A stretch of 19,412 bases of DNA from an uncultured Burkholderiales bacterium. Lineage in GTDB: Bacteria > Pseudomonadota > Gammaproteobacteria > Burkholderiales > Burkholderiaceae_C. This document shows positions 1-9,163 of this stretch, piece after piece. A program made the translations under genes and the position numbers. The DNA lies in NCBI GenBank assembly GCA_937927685.1, contig CALBSC010000024.1, positions 1 through 19,412 of the forward strand, in the 5' to 3' direction. The number at the start of each line of letters is the position of its first letter. The stretch's first letter is position 1. Under the pieces are notes generated by a model, which was given only the letters and a program-made list of their open reading frames with translations, was not told the origin of the DNA and did no database searches.

Positions 1-3000
1 CGCGCTTGGCCTCGGGGCCGCGCACACTGAAGCCCATGCCCTTTGGCGTGCCGCTCGATCCGATGTCACGCTGCAGCGGCACGTAATGCTTGTAGGCCTC
101 CTCCCAGGCTTGCACCACGCCAGCGTCCTCCAGGCCATCCGCCACCAGGCCGGTGCGGGTGTCGGCCAGCAGCTGGTCCACGTCGCGCGCGATGTTGGCC
201 AGGGCCTTGTCCTTGCCCGCTGCAGCGAAGTCGGCCAGCACCTTGGCCGCTTGCTGGTTGCTCATGCCGGACAGCGCTTCGTTGTCCTTCATGTCCGGGT
301 TGATCGCTTTCATGGCCGCATTGCGCTCGGGCGCATGGCGCGCGTGCAAGTACAGGTTCACGTCGTCCATGGTCACGCCGACGTTTTTGCCTGCCACGGC
401 GATCTTGGCCAGGATCGGCTCGACGTGTTCCTGGTAGATGCCCTCCACGCGGGCGGCCACCTTGCCGTGGTACAGCTCTTCGTTGAGGTAGGCGTCCACG
501 TCGTCGCGGATGCGGCCGTACTTGGCCTGGATCGCATCGCGCACGCGCTTGAGGTCGATCTTGTTGTTCTGGATCGCGCGCACCGCGTTGTCGAAGGTGC
601 CCGGCTCGGGGACCGTCCAGGGCTGGGCCGCGCTTTGCAGGCCGTTTTGGCTGCCCTTGGGACCTCTTGTAATGTCGCTCAAAATGTTCGGATTGGCGGG
701 GTCGAACTCGCCGTTGTTGCCGATGGTGGATTTGATCTGCTCGGGGCGGAAGGCAACCCAGACCTTGCCGTCCGCTGTTCGCGCCCCATCAAACCCAGCT
801 TCCATTGCCCAGCGTCGATCACGTTCTCCGCCGCGCTTGCCCTGCATGGCCTGAATTTCGTCGATTGTGACGGTCTTCGGATTCTTGATGGACAGATACA
901 CAGCCATGGGCTTGCCGTACTTCTCAGCAAAGTCGAGATCCGTCGAGAACCAGAAACCAAAGTTGCTACCGGGGCTTGTCGCGTCCTCTTGCAGTTTGAA
1001 CTCACTGAACTCAGACCCGGTCCCGTGGTAGACCACCAGCGGCTGGCCGTCGGCGTCCACCACTTTGCTGTCGCCGAACCAGCGCTTGAAGGCTGGGGTT
1101 TCTGTCTGATCCCTGTTGCGCATCAAGTCGTTGGCGGCTTCGGCTTCGGACAGCACCTTTTCGCTCAGGCGCTCGCCGTTGCCGTCCAGCACCGCCTGCA
1201 GGCCGCGCAGCACAGGTGCGTCGGATGACAGGCCCAGGGCGTTCTTCACGTACTGGAGCATTTCGGACAGCCAGCGCTTGGCCTTGCCCACCCAGGAGCC
1301 TTCCACGGCGTAGCGCTTGGCCAGGATGTCGCTGGCGTTGACGGCCCAGAATTCGCTGGCGTTGTAGAGCTGGTAATGGTCCTCGTACTTCAGGCCGCCA
1401 TCGGAAAAGCCATCGCGCACGCGCTGCATGGCCTTCATGTCACCGGCCTGCGCCAGCAGCATGTCCTGCAGCAGCGCGCGGGTCTTCTCGTCGGCCTTCT
1501 GGTAGGCCTTGTCCCAGGCCTTTTGATAGGCCTTGAGGATGCCGTTTTGCACGTCCGTGGGCATCATGCGCTCGGTGTGGTGCAGGATTTCATGCACGGC
1601 CGTGGTTTCGTTGGCGGCGTCCTTGAACAGGCGCATCACGCGGCTGGCCGGGTTGTAGTCACCGGCTGCGCCGCGCTGGTTCTCGGGCTGCTCGCGCACG
1701 CTGATGCCCAGGTCTTCGGCCAGGGCCGGGTTCTTGGCCAGCGCCCACAAGGCGAAGTCCACGGTGTTGGCGTCCAGCTCGCCCTTGCGCTTGGCACGGA
1801 TCAGGCGCTCGGTGATCCAGTCGGGGCCACGCTCGCGGCCTTTGATGATGGAGCGGTCCAGGCGCGTTTCGTTGCGCTGCTCGATCTGGTCGATCAGGCC
1901 CTGCACGCCTGCGCGGTACTCGACTTCGGTGATCTTGCCGTCGCTCATGCGCTTTTCCAACGCCTTGAGCTTGGCCAGGACGTTGGCGCGCGGGGCCTCG
2001 GGCAGGCGGCTGATCGGCCCGTCCTTTTGTAGGCCTGTGATGTCGTAGAGCATCACGCCCTTGTCGGTCTCGCGGGTCTCGATGGTCTGGAAAAAGTGAT
2101 CGAAGCCAGCGCGGATCGTGGGAATCTCGCCGGCCGTGGGGTACGGGTAGCTGTCATCCAGCTCGAAGCCCAGGGCCTCGGCCGCCTTCCAGGTCTCGGG
2201 CGCTACGATGTTGGCCAGGTAGTCGTTCGAGGCGTCCTGGTCTTGGAGCTTGGAAATCAGGTAGGACTCGAAGGCGCGCGCCGACATCTCCGGATCAGTC
2301 GTCCAGTATTCCTTGGAGCGCTTGGCGTCCAGCTTGGCCGATCGCGCCTTGATCGCGGTCTCGCGGATCGCCTTCATCACTGCACCGAAGGCCTGCACCA
2401 TTTCCTTGCGCACCGCCCCACGATGCTCGAACGGCGAGCCACGGGATGCGAGCGACACGTCAAGGGCATCGGTCATCATGCCGTCGGCCTTGGAGCGCAT
2501 GCGCGAGAAGTAATTGTCCAGGGCGTGCCACCACTCATGTCCGAGGCTCCCGGCTCCGGACTTCTTGGTCAGATTGATGACCACCTTGCCAGGCTCGTAG
2601 TGCGCAGCGGCCGGGTTCACGCCACCGCCACCACGGGCACCGAAGGCAAGACCCAGTTCTCCATTGAGTGAAATGGCCTTGGGCGGGATACCCAGCACGG
2701 CGGCCATGTCCATCAGCGCATCGAAGGCATCGTTCAGGTCTTTCTGGCGGCGACCCTGCTCGACCCAGTTGCCGAATTCCACGCCACGGAAGCCGAACGT
2801 CTCGCCGAACATCTGGGGCGTCACGTCCTGCCCGTTGCGCATGTCTTCGCCGACGCGGGGATCGTTGGTCTCCCGGCGCTCGCGCGGGATTTCCTTGGCC
2901 TTCTCCAGCGCGGCCACCAGCTCGGCCTGCTTCGTGGCCTTGTGTTCGCGTGCTGCTTTGACGTTCTCGAAAGGCCCGGCCAGGTCGATGTAGTTGCGGC

Positions 3001-6000
3001 CCATCTTCTTGCCGATGAAGTAGCCGTTCTGGCCCCGCTTGGAATAGATGTCGAACGTGACCTCTTTCTTGGCGGCCGGGTTGATGTCCAGGCTGTCGTA
3101 CTTCTCCTTGAACGCCTTGAGCGCTTCTTCGCGCGTTACGCCCGTGGCCAGCTCGCGCGGCCAGTTGCTGAAGGCAGTGGCGGCGGCTTCCTTCTCGACG
3201 GTCCAGATGACGCGCGGAGGGTTGTACTCGACCCGGTTGTACATCGAGTATTCGCCAGAGCGGATGCGAACACCATCCAGCGACTTGCCATGCCCGACCA
3301 GCATGTACAGCTCCACCCGGCCCGCCAGATCGCGCATGCCCTGCGAAGTGAACTGGGTCATGAGCTGCTTGGCCCGATCCACACTGAGCCGGCCGTCCAT
3401 GAGCTTCATGGTCGTGTCGCGCAGGCTGCGGACCTGCTCGGCCCAGCGCTTGACCTTCCACGCCTGGCGCGGCTTGGAGGGAATCTCGTCGCGTGCGGCT
3501 CGTGCAAAGGCTACCGCCCAGGCGTCCGCACCACCGTCCAGCAGCGCCTGGTAGTCGGGCTGCGGCCAGACCTTGGAGAGCGGCTGATTGGCGATGTCGT
3601 CGTCGGCGACCGCGCCCAAGTCGTCCTTGAAGGATGTCCAGACATCCTTGCGCGCGCCGCCGATCTTCTCGCCAAAGTCCTCAATCTTGCCGGCAGGCTT
3701 CTGAGCGGGCTCGCGCTTGCCTTCGCGGGTTTCGTTTACGGGGATTTCGGGCTCGGAATCTTTCGCGCTGGCTGGCGCGCTGAAGATGTCCGTCTGGCCA
3801 CGGGATGCGGCCACGTCGGCGGGACGATCGCTGCCGGTCAGGGCGAAGTCGTCGCGCTGGGCATCGGCCTGCGCGCGCTGCTCGGCTTCACGCTCCTGCT
3901 GCTGGCGCTCTTGCTCGGCCTGCTCCAGCTTGGCAAGCCGATCCTCGATGTCCTGCGGGGTGTAGCTCGTCAGCCCTTCGGCTTGGCCGACTTCGGCGGG
4001 TCGGCCCGCTTGAGCTGATCCAGTGTCTTGCGGTCCTGCGGGTCGGGCTGCTTGCCCGCCAGCATCTTCTTGAACAGGCTCACGCCCTGCGGGCTGCGCC
4101 AGACTTTCTTGGCTTCTTCGTTCATCCTCGGGCCTCAGTTGGTTGATGATGTCGCCACGACTTGCGCGCGGCACTTCCCCGAACATGTCCGAGGCGGGCT
4201 TGTTTGCCTCAGTGTAGGCCATGTCGGCGGCTGCCCCGAGCGCTTCCACCACGGGCTTGACGCTGCGGGAATTGCGCACGAACAGGTCCAGCACCTCCCC
4301 GACAAGAGGGTCAGCCGTCATGTCCCGTTGCTGGGCGGCCTTGGCCAGGGCGATGCCCTCGCGGCGCGCGTTCACTGCAATCTCGGCCGCCTGCGTCACC
4401 ACGTCGCGGATGTCCAGCGCGCCGGCACCTTCCAGGCGGGCCATCTTCGGGGCCACCTGGGACAGCGCCGACAGAATCAGTCTCGCCTCGGGATCTTGCG
4501 CCTGCGCGTACAGGCGCACGAGCTGGTCATTGCCATACGCGCGCGCGAACACCGCCGCCGCGATGCGGTCCACCGCCTGCTTGGTCGGCTGGCCATTGGT
4601 GTCCAGCAAGCCACCCTGCTCGGACTGCGGCATGGCGCGCACGAACTGGCGCACGGTCTCCGGCGTGATGGAGCCGTCCTCGGCGAACTGGAGCGCGTCC
4701 AGGCTGACGCGCTGCGCGTCGTTCTTGGCTTGCTCCACGGGCGAGAGCGTGAGGTTGCTGGCCGTGTTGGAGACATCGCCGATGTCGGCGGTCAGCGAGT
4801 CCTTGGGCATGATGCGCACCAGGACCGGCTGCTTCATGCCCTTGATGACCTTTTTGTCGATGCCATGCAGGGCGTCGTCCATCAGCTCCTTGCGGTAGCC
4901 GTCGGCCTTCGCGTTTCCGTAGGCAGTCTGCAAGCCTGCAATGCGGCCATTGCCTGCAATCGCGCGGATCGCCTGCACCTGGTCGTTGCCATAGTCCACA
5001 TTGGCCGTGCCGTCGGACTTGTTGGAGGCGAGCACCTGGTCGGCTTCGACCACGGCGTACTGCACGGGGATGCGCCGGCCATCGCTGGCCACGGCCACAT
5101 CCGACTTGCCGATCTGCTTGGCCGGGACTGTGCCGCCGGAGACGACGGGCGCACCGTTGGCGAAGTCTCGCGAGAAGCCCAGACGGCCGTAATCCGGATT
5201 CGCCGCGATGCTGGTCATCTGCGCGACCGAGGAAGGCGTCGCTCGGTTGCGGTTCTGGAGCACCATGCCGTCGCCCTGCGGCGCGGGGGGAGTCCAGCCG
5301 GAGCCCATCAGGCGCTGGATCAAGTCGGAAGGCGTGGAGACCGGGCCTGGCTCAGGCGACTGCGCACGCTGCGCGGCTGCGCGCTGCACATCGGGCGTCA
5401 GCCCCAGGTTGTTCATGCGCTCGACCTCGGCCTGGATGGCGGCTTGCTGATCGGATGGCATGGGGCTCGCGTTGCCCTGCGGATCGACCTGCATGGTCGG
5501 CTGCGGGTTGCGCACTGCCGGATCGAAGCCCAGCGCCAGCGGTTGCGGATCGGGTTGCGGCGCTGGCGCAGGCTCCTGGCGCTTTGGCATCTGGTCGAAG
5601 ATGCGTGCGACGGTCTGCTGGATGACCTGCGGAGTCTGGCGGTCGGCAATGTCCTGCGCTGCCTGGTCGATCGCTCGCGCGACCTGGCGCTCGATGCCGC
5701 CCTTGCCGATGTCCGCTGCGTTCGTGGCCACATCGGAACCGGCACCCACGCCCAGGCCGATCATGCCGCCATACAGGCCCTGCTTGCCCATGGCGTTCAG
5801 GTCGATCGCCTCGTTCTTTGCCGTCTGCTTGCCGACGTAGTTGGCCGACTCTTCCCCGCCTTCCTGCAGGAACTCCTTGGCCCCGGTCTTGACGGCGGAC
5901 TTACCCGCCTCGATGACGCCACGGCCGACCGACTCGCCAGCCAGACGGCGCGCAATAACGCCTTCGGCACCACCGCCCAGCAACTTGCCCAGCACCAGGG

Positions 6001-6613
6001 ATGCAGCGCCGCTGATGCCTGCGCCCTGGTACCGATCGCCCAGAGCCTGGCCCTCGGTATCGGCAAAGGTCTCGGCCGCGTTCTGCGCTGCGCCAGTCAC
6101 GACAGATGCGCCCGTTGCGGCTGCGCCTGGCGTGACGCTGGCAGCACGGGGGATGATCTTGGCGATAGTCGGCAGTGACTTGACTACACCGGCGGCAGCG
6201 CCAGCCGGCAGGAACATCGAGCCAACGGTAGAAATCGCCGTATCGGCCGCCGCGCGCGGGTTGCGCATGACCATGCCAGGCAGGTCCGTGATGCCGACGT
6301 TCGGGTCTTGCAGCGCCTGGTTGATGTTGGCCTTCTGCGCGTTCAGCGCATCGGAGCCGATCACCTGGTCGATCGCCTCCATACCGCGCTTCATGGCGTT
6401 GGACGTGTCCACGCCGATGCGGTCGCCCGTGGCCAGGCGTCCCAGGTCGGCCACGCCCTTGAGGGCGGTCGGACCGATCTTCAGAGCCGTGGCAACGATG
6501 TCGCGGAGGTTGTCGCTCCAGCTCGCGTCTGGCGCTGCTTTGGTCCCCGGACCATCCAAGAAATCGGCGGCGCTTTTGCCACTCGGGCCGTCCAGGAACT
6601 CATCAGCTCGCAT
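1..6613 (-). CDS. Giant polyvalent protein (partial): ParB/DdrB-like, two HExxH peptidase-like, ADP-ribosyltransferase-like domains
   Basis: An uninterrupted reading frame of 2,204 codons that continues past the left edge. The ATG at 6613 overlaps the stop of the preceding gene (TAATG). Visible parts in order: a duplicated FLDGP motif (residues 5-25); an Ala/Gly-rich, partly hydrophobic stretch (about 120-310); a ParB/DdrB-like domain (about 480-720) with a GNGR motif near residue 555; a Gln-rich linker; a first zinc-peptidase-like motif HEWWH at 1359-1363; a second, HEILH, at 1674-1678; an ADP-ribosyltransferase-like domain (about 1838-1980) with YHGTG at 1862 and a GNNGEFDPANP ending; then a helical C-terminal region. 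This domain set is known from large polyvalent proteins of phages and conjugative elements, which are thought to enter the host with the DNA and counter defences. Its place after the internal-virion genes fits an injected protein. Catalytic activity of each domain is inferred. The frame is reliable except that residues 830-881 have poor codon bias. Confidence 0.92.
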   Translation of the reverse strand, partial: MRADEFLDGPSGKSAADFLDGPGTKAAPDASWSDNLRDIVATALKIGPTALKGVADLGRLATGDRIGVDTSNAMKRGMEAIDQVIGSDALNAQKANINQALQDPNVGITDLPGMVMRNPRAAADTAISTVGSMFLPAGAAAGVVKSLPTIAKIIPRAASVTPGAAATGASVVTGAAQNAAETFADTEGQALGDRYQGAGISGAASLVLGKLLGGGAEGVIARRLAGESVGRGVIEAGKSAVKTGAKEFLQEGGEESANYVGKQTAKNEAIDLNAMGKQGLYGGMIGLGVGAGSDVATNAADIGKGGIERQVARAIDQAAQDIADRQTPQVIQQTVARIFDQMPKRQEPAPAPQPDPQPLALGFDPAVRNPQPTMQVDPQGNASPMPSDQQAAIQAEVERMNNLGLTPDVQRAAAQRAQSPEPGPVSTPSDLIQRLMGSGWTPPAPQGDGMVLQNRNRATPSSVAQMTSIAANPDYGRLGFSRDFANGAPVVSGGTVPAKQIGKSDVAVASDGRRIPVQYAVVEADQVLASNKSDGTANVDYGNDQVQAIRAIAGNGRIAGLQTAYGNAKADGYRKELMDDALHGIDKKVIKGMKQPVLVRIMPKDSLTADIGDVSNTASNLTLSPVEQAKNDAQRVSLDALQFAEDGSITPETVRQFVRAMPQSEQGGLLDTNGQPTKQAVDRIAAAVFARAYGNDQLVRLYAQAQDPEARLILSALSQVAPKMARLEGAGALDIRDVVTQAAEIAVNARREGIALAKAAQQRDMTADPLVGEVLDLFVRNSRSVKPVVEALGAAADMAYTEANKPASDMFGEVPRASRGDIINQLRPEDERRSQESLAQPAGREPVQEDAGGQAARPAGPQDTGSAQAGRPAEVGQAEGLTSYTPQDIEDRLAKLEQAEQERQQQEREAEQRAQADAQRDDFALTGSDRPADVAASRGQTDIFSAPASAKDSEPEIPVNETREGKREPAQKPAGKIEDFGEKIGGARKDVWTSFKDDLGAVADDDIANQPLSKVWPQPDYQALLDGGADAWAVAFARAARDEIPSKPRQAWKVKRWAEQVRSLRDTTMKLMDGRLSVDRAKQLMTQFTSQGMRDLAGRVELYMLVGHGKSLDGVRIRSGEYSMYNRVEYNPPRVIWTVEKEAAATAFSNWPRELATGVTREEALKAFKEKYDSLDINPAAKKEVTFDIYSKRGQNGYFIGKKMGRNYIDLAGPFENVKAAREHKATKQAELVAALEKAKEIPRERRETNDPRVGEDMRNGQDVTPQMFGETFGFRGVEFGNWVEQGRRQKDLNDAFDALMDMAAVLGIPPKAISLNGELGLAFGARGGGGVNPAAAHYEPGKVVINLTKKSGAGSLGHEWWHALDNYFSRMRSKADGMMTDALDVSLASRGSPFEHRGAVRKEMVQAFGAVMKAIRETAIKARSAKLDAKRSKEYWTTDPEMSARAFESYLISKLQDQDASNDYLANIVAPETWKAAEALGFELDDSYPYPTAGEIPTIRAGFDHFFQTIETRETDKGVMLYDITGLQKDGPISRLPEAPRANVLAKLKALEKRMSDGKITEVEYRAGVQGLIDQIEQRNETRLDRSIIKGRERGPDWITERLIRAKRKGELDANTVDFALWALAKNPALAEDLGISVREQPENQRGAAGDYNPASRVMRLFKDAANETTAVHEILHHTERMMPTDVQNGILKAYQKAWDKAYQKADEKTRALLQDMLLAQAGDMKAMQRVRDGFSDGGLKYEDHYQLYNASEFWAVNASDILAKRYAVEGSWVGKAKRWLSEMLQYVKNALGLSSDAPVLRGLQAVLDGNGERLSEKVLSEAEAANDLMRNRDQTETPAFKRWFGDSKVVDADGQPLVVYHGTGSEFSEFKLQEDATSPGSNFGFWFSTDLDFAEKYGKPMAVYLSIKNPKTVTIDEIQAMQGKRGGERDRRWAMEAGFDGARTADGKVWVAFRPEQIKSTIGNNGEFDPANPNILSDITRGPKGSQNGLQSAAQPWTVPEPGTFDNAVRAIQNNKIDLKRVRDAIQAKYGRIRDDVDAYLNEELYHGKVAARVEGIYQEHVEPILAKIAVAGKNVGVTMDDVNLYLHARHAPERNAAMKAINPDMKDNEALSGMSNQQAAKVLADFAAAGKDKALANIARDVDQLLADTRTGLVADGLEDAGVVQAWEEAYKHYVPLQRDIGSSGTPKGMGFSVRGPEAKR
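3970..4125 (-). CDS. Possible small overlapping gene (51 aa) inside the giant gene
   Basis: A 51-codon frame runs in a different phase from the giant gene. It starts with ATG, has GAGG 7 nt upstream (4133-4136) and an in-frame TGA 12 nt upstream, and ends at TGA 3972-3970. Its product is basic (starting MNEEAKKVWRSPQG and ending KSAKPKG) and reads like a normal soluble protein. By hand count 46 of its 51 codons end in G or C, against 22 of 52 for the giant frame over the same bases, so selection seems to have acted mainly on this frame. I do not recognise the family. It could be a nested gene, a remnant of a small gene between two genes that later fused, or the result of a frame switch. Confidence 0.55.
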   Translation of the reverse strand: MNEEAKKVWRSPQGVSLFKKMLAGKQPDPQDRKTLDQLKRADPPKSAKPKG

Positions 6614-7758
6614 TACTTCATCCCAAAGTCTCTTTGCAGGATTGCCATGGCGTCTTCGCGGGAGACCTTGCCCGCCTTGAATGCCGCCTTGACCTCATCG
6701 GCGCTCTTGTACTGGCCCGACTGACTTGGGATTCTTGGTCCGCTGGCGCTGGGTGCCGGATTTTTGTTCCCGGTGATCCCGCGCCGTGCGAGGCGCTTGT
6801 TCACCTCGGCCATGATGTCCGCCTCGGGTGCGCCCGGCATTTCCTTCTCGACCGCCGCGATGATCTGGTTGCGGGTCTTCGCGTTGGTCGCGTCCACACC
6901 GGAGCCCTTGGCCGGAGCCACGCCGATCGTCCGGGTCTCGCCTCGGGTCGGAATGGCCGTCACCGTGGCCTGGCCGGTCTCGTCGTCCACGATGGTCACC
7001 GGCTTGTCCAGGCCGGTCACCACACGATCGCGGCGCGCATTGGCCAGGCCGGCCGATGCGTTGGCGCTTCCGGCCTGCGCCAGATTCTCCGTGGCCCTGG
7101 AGCGCTCAACATCGCCGAACAGTTTGGCCAGCACCGGATTGGCCTCGAACTGGCCACCGGTCAGGGCGTTGAGCGAATAACCCGTGTTGTTCACGTTGTC
7201 GAATGGGGCCTTGCCGCTCGTGGCAAAGAAAGCCTGCGCGGTGGGCAGCGCCAGCGCCGGGTTCTGGATGACAGCGGCCCGGTCGCGCGCCTTCTGCTCA
7301 ATGTCGGCCGCCTGCGCCATGTCGTCCACCTTGCCGCCCACACCCAGCGTTTTGTTGAAGAGGGCGATCGAGCGAGCAATGTTGCTCATCTTGGCGGGAT
7401 CGACTGGGGCCGGCTGCACTGGCCCGACTCCATCGGCCGGAACTTCATAGGACGGTCCAAAACTGCCTGTCTGGATGAAGGTCTCGATGGCGGACCGCCG
7501 ATCCAGGGGCACTTGCTGCTCGATCATCACGGTCTTGAGCGGATCGCGCTGCAACCCAAGCCTCTGCGCCAGCAACTCGGCTTCGGTACCGGCCTTGTTG
7601 GCGGCCATGTTGTGGTGATAGACCTGCGCGCCCTTGAGCATCGCGTCCTGCTCGGCGTTCTGGCGGTACATGGGCGCGAGTGCTGCGGCCTTGAACATGT
7701 TGGCCAGGCCTTGGCCAGCGGCGAGCGCGCCGCCGTTTCCGTCAATGGTGAAGTTCAC
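6613..7758 (-). CDS. Putative internal virion/ejection protein (381 aa)
   Basis: The frame starts with GTG (7758-7756), which overlaps the upstream TGA by 4 nt (GTGA); GGAGG lies 8 nt ahead, so translation is probably coupled to the preceding gene. The protein is rich in Ala, Asn and Gln, mostly helical in appearance, with no signal peptide and no catalytic motif that I can see. The last 35 residues (SADEVKAAFKAGKVSREDAM and onward) form a compact amphipathic module like short C-terminal oligomerisation segments. It sits between another ejection-type protein and the giant injected protein, as internal virion proteins do in short-tailed phages. The function is inferred from position and composition; the family is not recognised with certainty. 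Confidence 0.75.
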   Translation of the reverse strand: MNFTIDGNGGALAAGQGLANMFKAAALAPMYRQNAEQDAMLKGAQVYHHNMAANKAGTEAELLAQRLGLQRDPLKTVMIEQQVPLDRRSAIETFIQTGSFGPSYEVPADGVGPVQPAPVDPAKMSNIARSIALFNKTLGVGGKVDDMAQAADIEQKARDRAAVIQNPALALPTAQAFFATSGKAPFDNVNNTGYSLNALTGGQFEANPVLAKLFGDVERSRATENLAQAGSANASAGLANARRDRVVTGLDKPVTIVDDETGQATVTAIPTRGETRTIGVAPAKGSGVDATNAKTRNQIIAAVEKEMPGAPEADIMAEVNKRLARRGITGNKNPAPSASGPRIPSQSGQYKSADEVKAAFKAGKVSREDAMAILQRDFGMK

Positions 7759-8486
7759 TGCCCGATCCTCCGAAGTGCGTCCAGCCAGGACGTGTTGCCC
7801 GCACCCGTCCAGCCCTTGGATGCGTTGAGCGTGGCGATCGGGTCGGCCGTTGCGTTAGCCACAGCGAGGTCAGCCCCTGTGACCTTGCCCGTCGATCCGC
7901 CTGCCATGAGCCCAGCCGACCCCACGCCCTGGAGCACGCTCCCGCCGAACTGGAGCCCCGCATCGGGCCGACCGGCGACCTGGATGGCGATCTGGTCGGC
8001 ACCTTGGTTGCCGCGCGAGAAGTTCCCGAGCTGGTCGATCGCCTGCCCGGCATCCATCAGTCGAATGCCCTCGTTCATGCGCAGACGGTTGGCCGACGTG
8101 GACTTGCCCAGAAGGCGGGCCAGTTGCTCGGCTGCCTTCAAGGACTGCACGTCCGATGCGGCCTTGGCCGTGGTGTAGTCGTTGGAGACGTTGCCTTGGG
8201 TCGTGGTCTGCTGCGCACGGATTGCCTGGCTCTCGCTGACCGGAGCCAGAAGCTCCTGCGTGATCTGGTCGGCGATCTGGGTTTGCTCGGTGCGGCGGTC
8301 CTCGGTGTTGAACTCGCGGGCGGTGCCCATGGCCTTCTGCTCGGCCTGCATTTGCAGATCGCGCTGGCGCTTGAGACTTTCACGGATTGCCGCGTTCTGG
8401 CGCTCCTGTGCATCCTGCGCGGCCTTGTACTGCATGGCCGAGCCGGCGACCATGGCGATGAGTGAGGCGATGGTAATCGGGTCCAT
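7755..8486 (-). CDS. Putative internal virion/ejection protein (243 aa)
   Basis: The ATG at 8486 has GGAGG 7 nt upstream. The first 18 residues (MDPITIASLIAMVAGSAM) are hydrophobic and could form one membrane segment or a fusion-peptide-like helix. Residues 20-75 follow as a charged, Gln-rich, probable coiled coil, then a Gly/Ala-rich C-terminal half. Short phage proteins with an N-terminal hydrophobic helix and a coiled coil, sitting between nozzle and giant virion genes, are usually ejection proteins that help form a channel across the host envelope. No enzymatic motif is visible. It overlaps the next gene by 4 nt. Function is inferred from neighbours and composition only. Confidence 0.72.
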   Translation of the reverse strand: MDPITIASLIAMVAGSAMQYKAAQDAQERQNAAIRESLKRQRDLQMQAEQKAMGTAREFNTEDRRTEQTQIADQITQELLAPVSESQAIRAQQTTTQGNVSNDYTTAKAASDVQSLKAAEQLARLLGKSTSANRLRMNEGIRLMDAGQAIDQLGNFSRGNQGADQIAIQVAGRPDAGLQFGGSVLQGVGSAGLMAGGSTGKVTGADLAVANATADPIATLNASKGWTGAGNTSWLDALRRIGQ

Positions 8487-8499
8487 GTCTCAACCTCCC

Positions 8500-9162
8500 T
8501 CAGTTGCCTGCATAGCGCTGGGTGGGCGCGGATACGCCGTACCACTGCTGGCCATAGCCGGCACCAGTCGCACGCCCAGCGTTCACCTGGTTGGCCAGGT
8601 ATGCCTGGCTCAGGTCATTGAACAGATTGCCGATGCTGGAGCCCGAGCGCTGCTGCGCCACACTGTCAGCGTTCACCTTCAGGCCCTGCAAGGCCATCTG
8701 CGAGGCGGTACCGGTGTCGATGCCCGACTGGGCCATGCTGATGAGGTTCGAGCGGGTCTTTTCATCGGCCGCGCGCAGGTCCGCCGCCGCCTGGTCGGCA
8801 ATGCCGCCCGCGCGAAGCAGGCCCTCATTGGTGCGCCGGTTCAGCTCCGTGTTGCTGTCCACGTCCACCGAACCGCCCAACAGGCCAGTGCGCGCCAGCG
8901 CGAAGCGATTGCTCCGCTCGGCTTCCTTGGCCTGGCGGTCCACCTCGGCCCTGTTCAGGTCGTAGACCGTGCTGCGCTGATCCGCATAGAGCGTATCGCG
9001 CGCGTTGGCCGGATTGCCGGCGACCCAGTTGCCGCTGGCGTCCTTCACCTTGTTGGCGAAGATGTTGTTGATTTCGTCCGTGGCCGCCTTGATGCGCGCC
9101 TGACGTTCTTCCTCTTGCCTCCGGCTTTCGGCTGCCGGATCGCCACCACCACCACCGCCCAT
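8500..9162 (-). CDS. Gly-rich N-terminus, putative internal virion protein (220 aa)
   Basis: I chose the ATG at 9162 rather than an upstream alternative at 9207, because the longer form would overlap the preceding gene by 44 nt and GGAGG lies 6 nt before 9162. The protein begins MGGGGGGDPAAE, continues as a charged helix (residues 10-35), then a helical, Ala/Gln/Asn-rich body and a Tyr/Gly-rich tail (GYGQQWYGVSAP). The start codon is 1 nt after the stop of the GNAT-like gene. Composition and place suggest a structural protein carried inside the virion and ejected with DNA. I see no catalytic motif and no membrane segment. Confidence 0.72.
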   Translation of the reverse strand: MGGGGGGDPAAESRRQEEERQARIKAATDEINNIFANKVKDASGNWVAGNPANARDTLYADQRSTVYDLNRAEVDRQAKEAERSNRFALARTGLLGGSVDVDSNTELNRRTNEGLLRAGGIADQAAADLRAADEKTRSNLISMAQSGIDTGTASQMALQGLKVNADSVAQQRSGSSIGNLFNDLSQAYLANQVNAGRATGAGYGQQWYGVSAPTQRYAGN

Positions 9163-9163
9163 T

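Noticed and set aside
86..2671. Several long plus-strand open frames
   Set aside because: They mirror the coding bias of the minus-strand giant gene and have low-complexity Val/Leu/Gly/His-rich products.
2535..3461. A 308-codon minus-strand frame in another phase
   Set aside because: It lies inside a part of the giant gene that translates well, and its product is Arg/Gly/Ala/His-rich with no motif. Unlike the frame at 3970-4125, its codon bias gives no support.
4028..6178. A 716-codon plus-strand open frame
   Set aside because: It is antisense to the giant gene, whose translation shows recognisable domains; the plus-strand product is His/Arg/Gly/Leu-rich with no domain, a common by-product of high-GC coding DNA.
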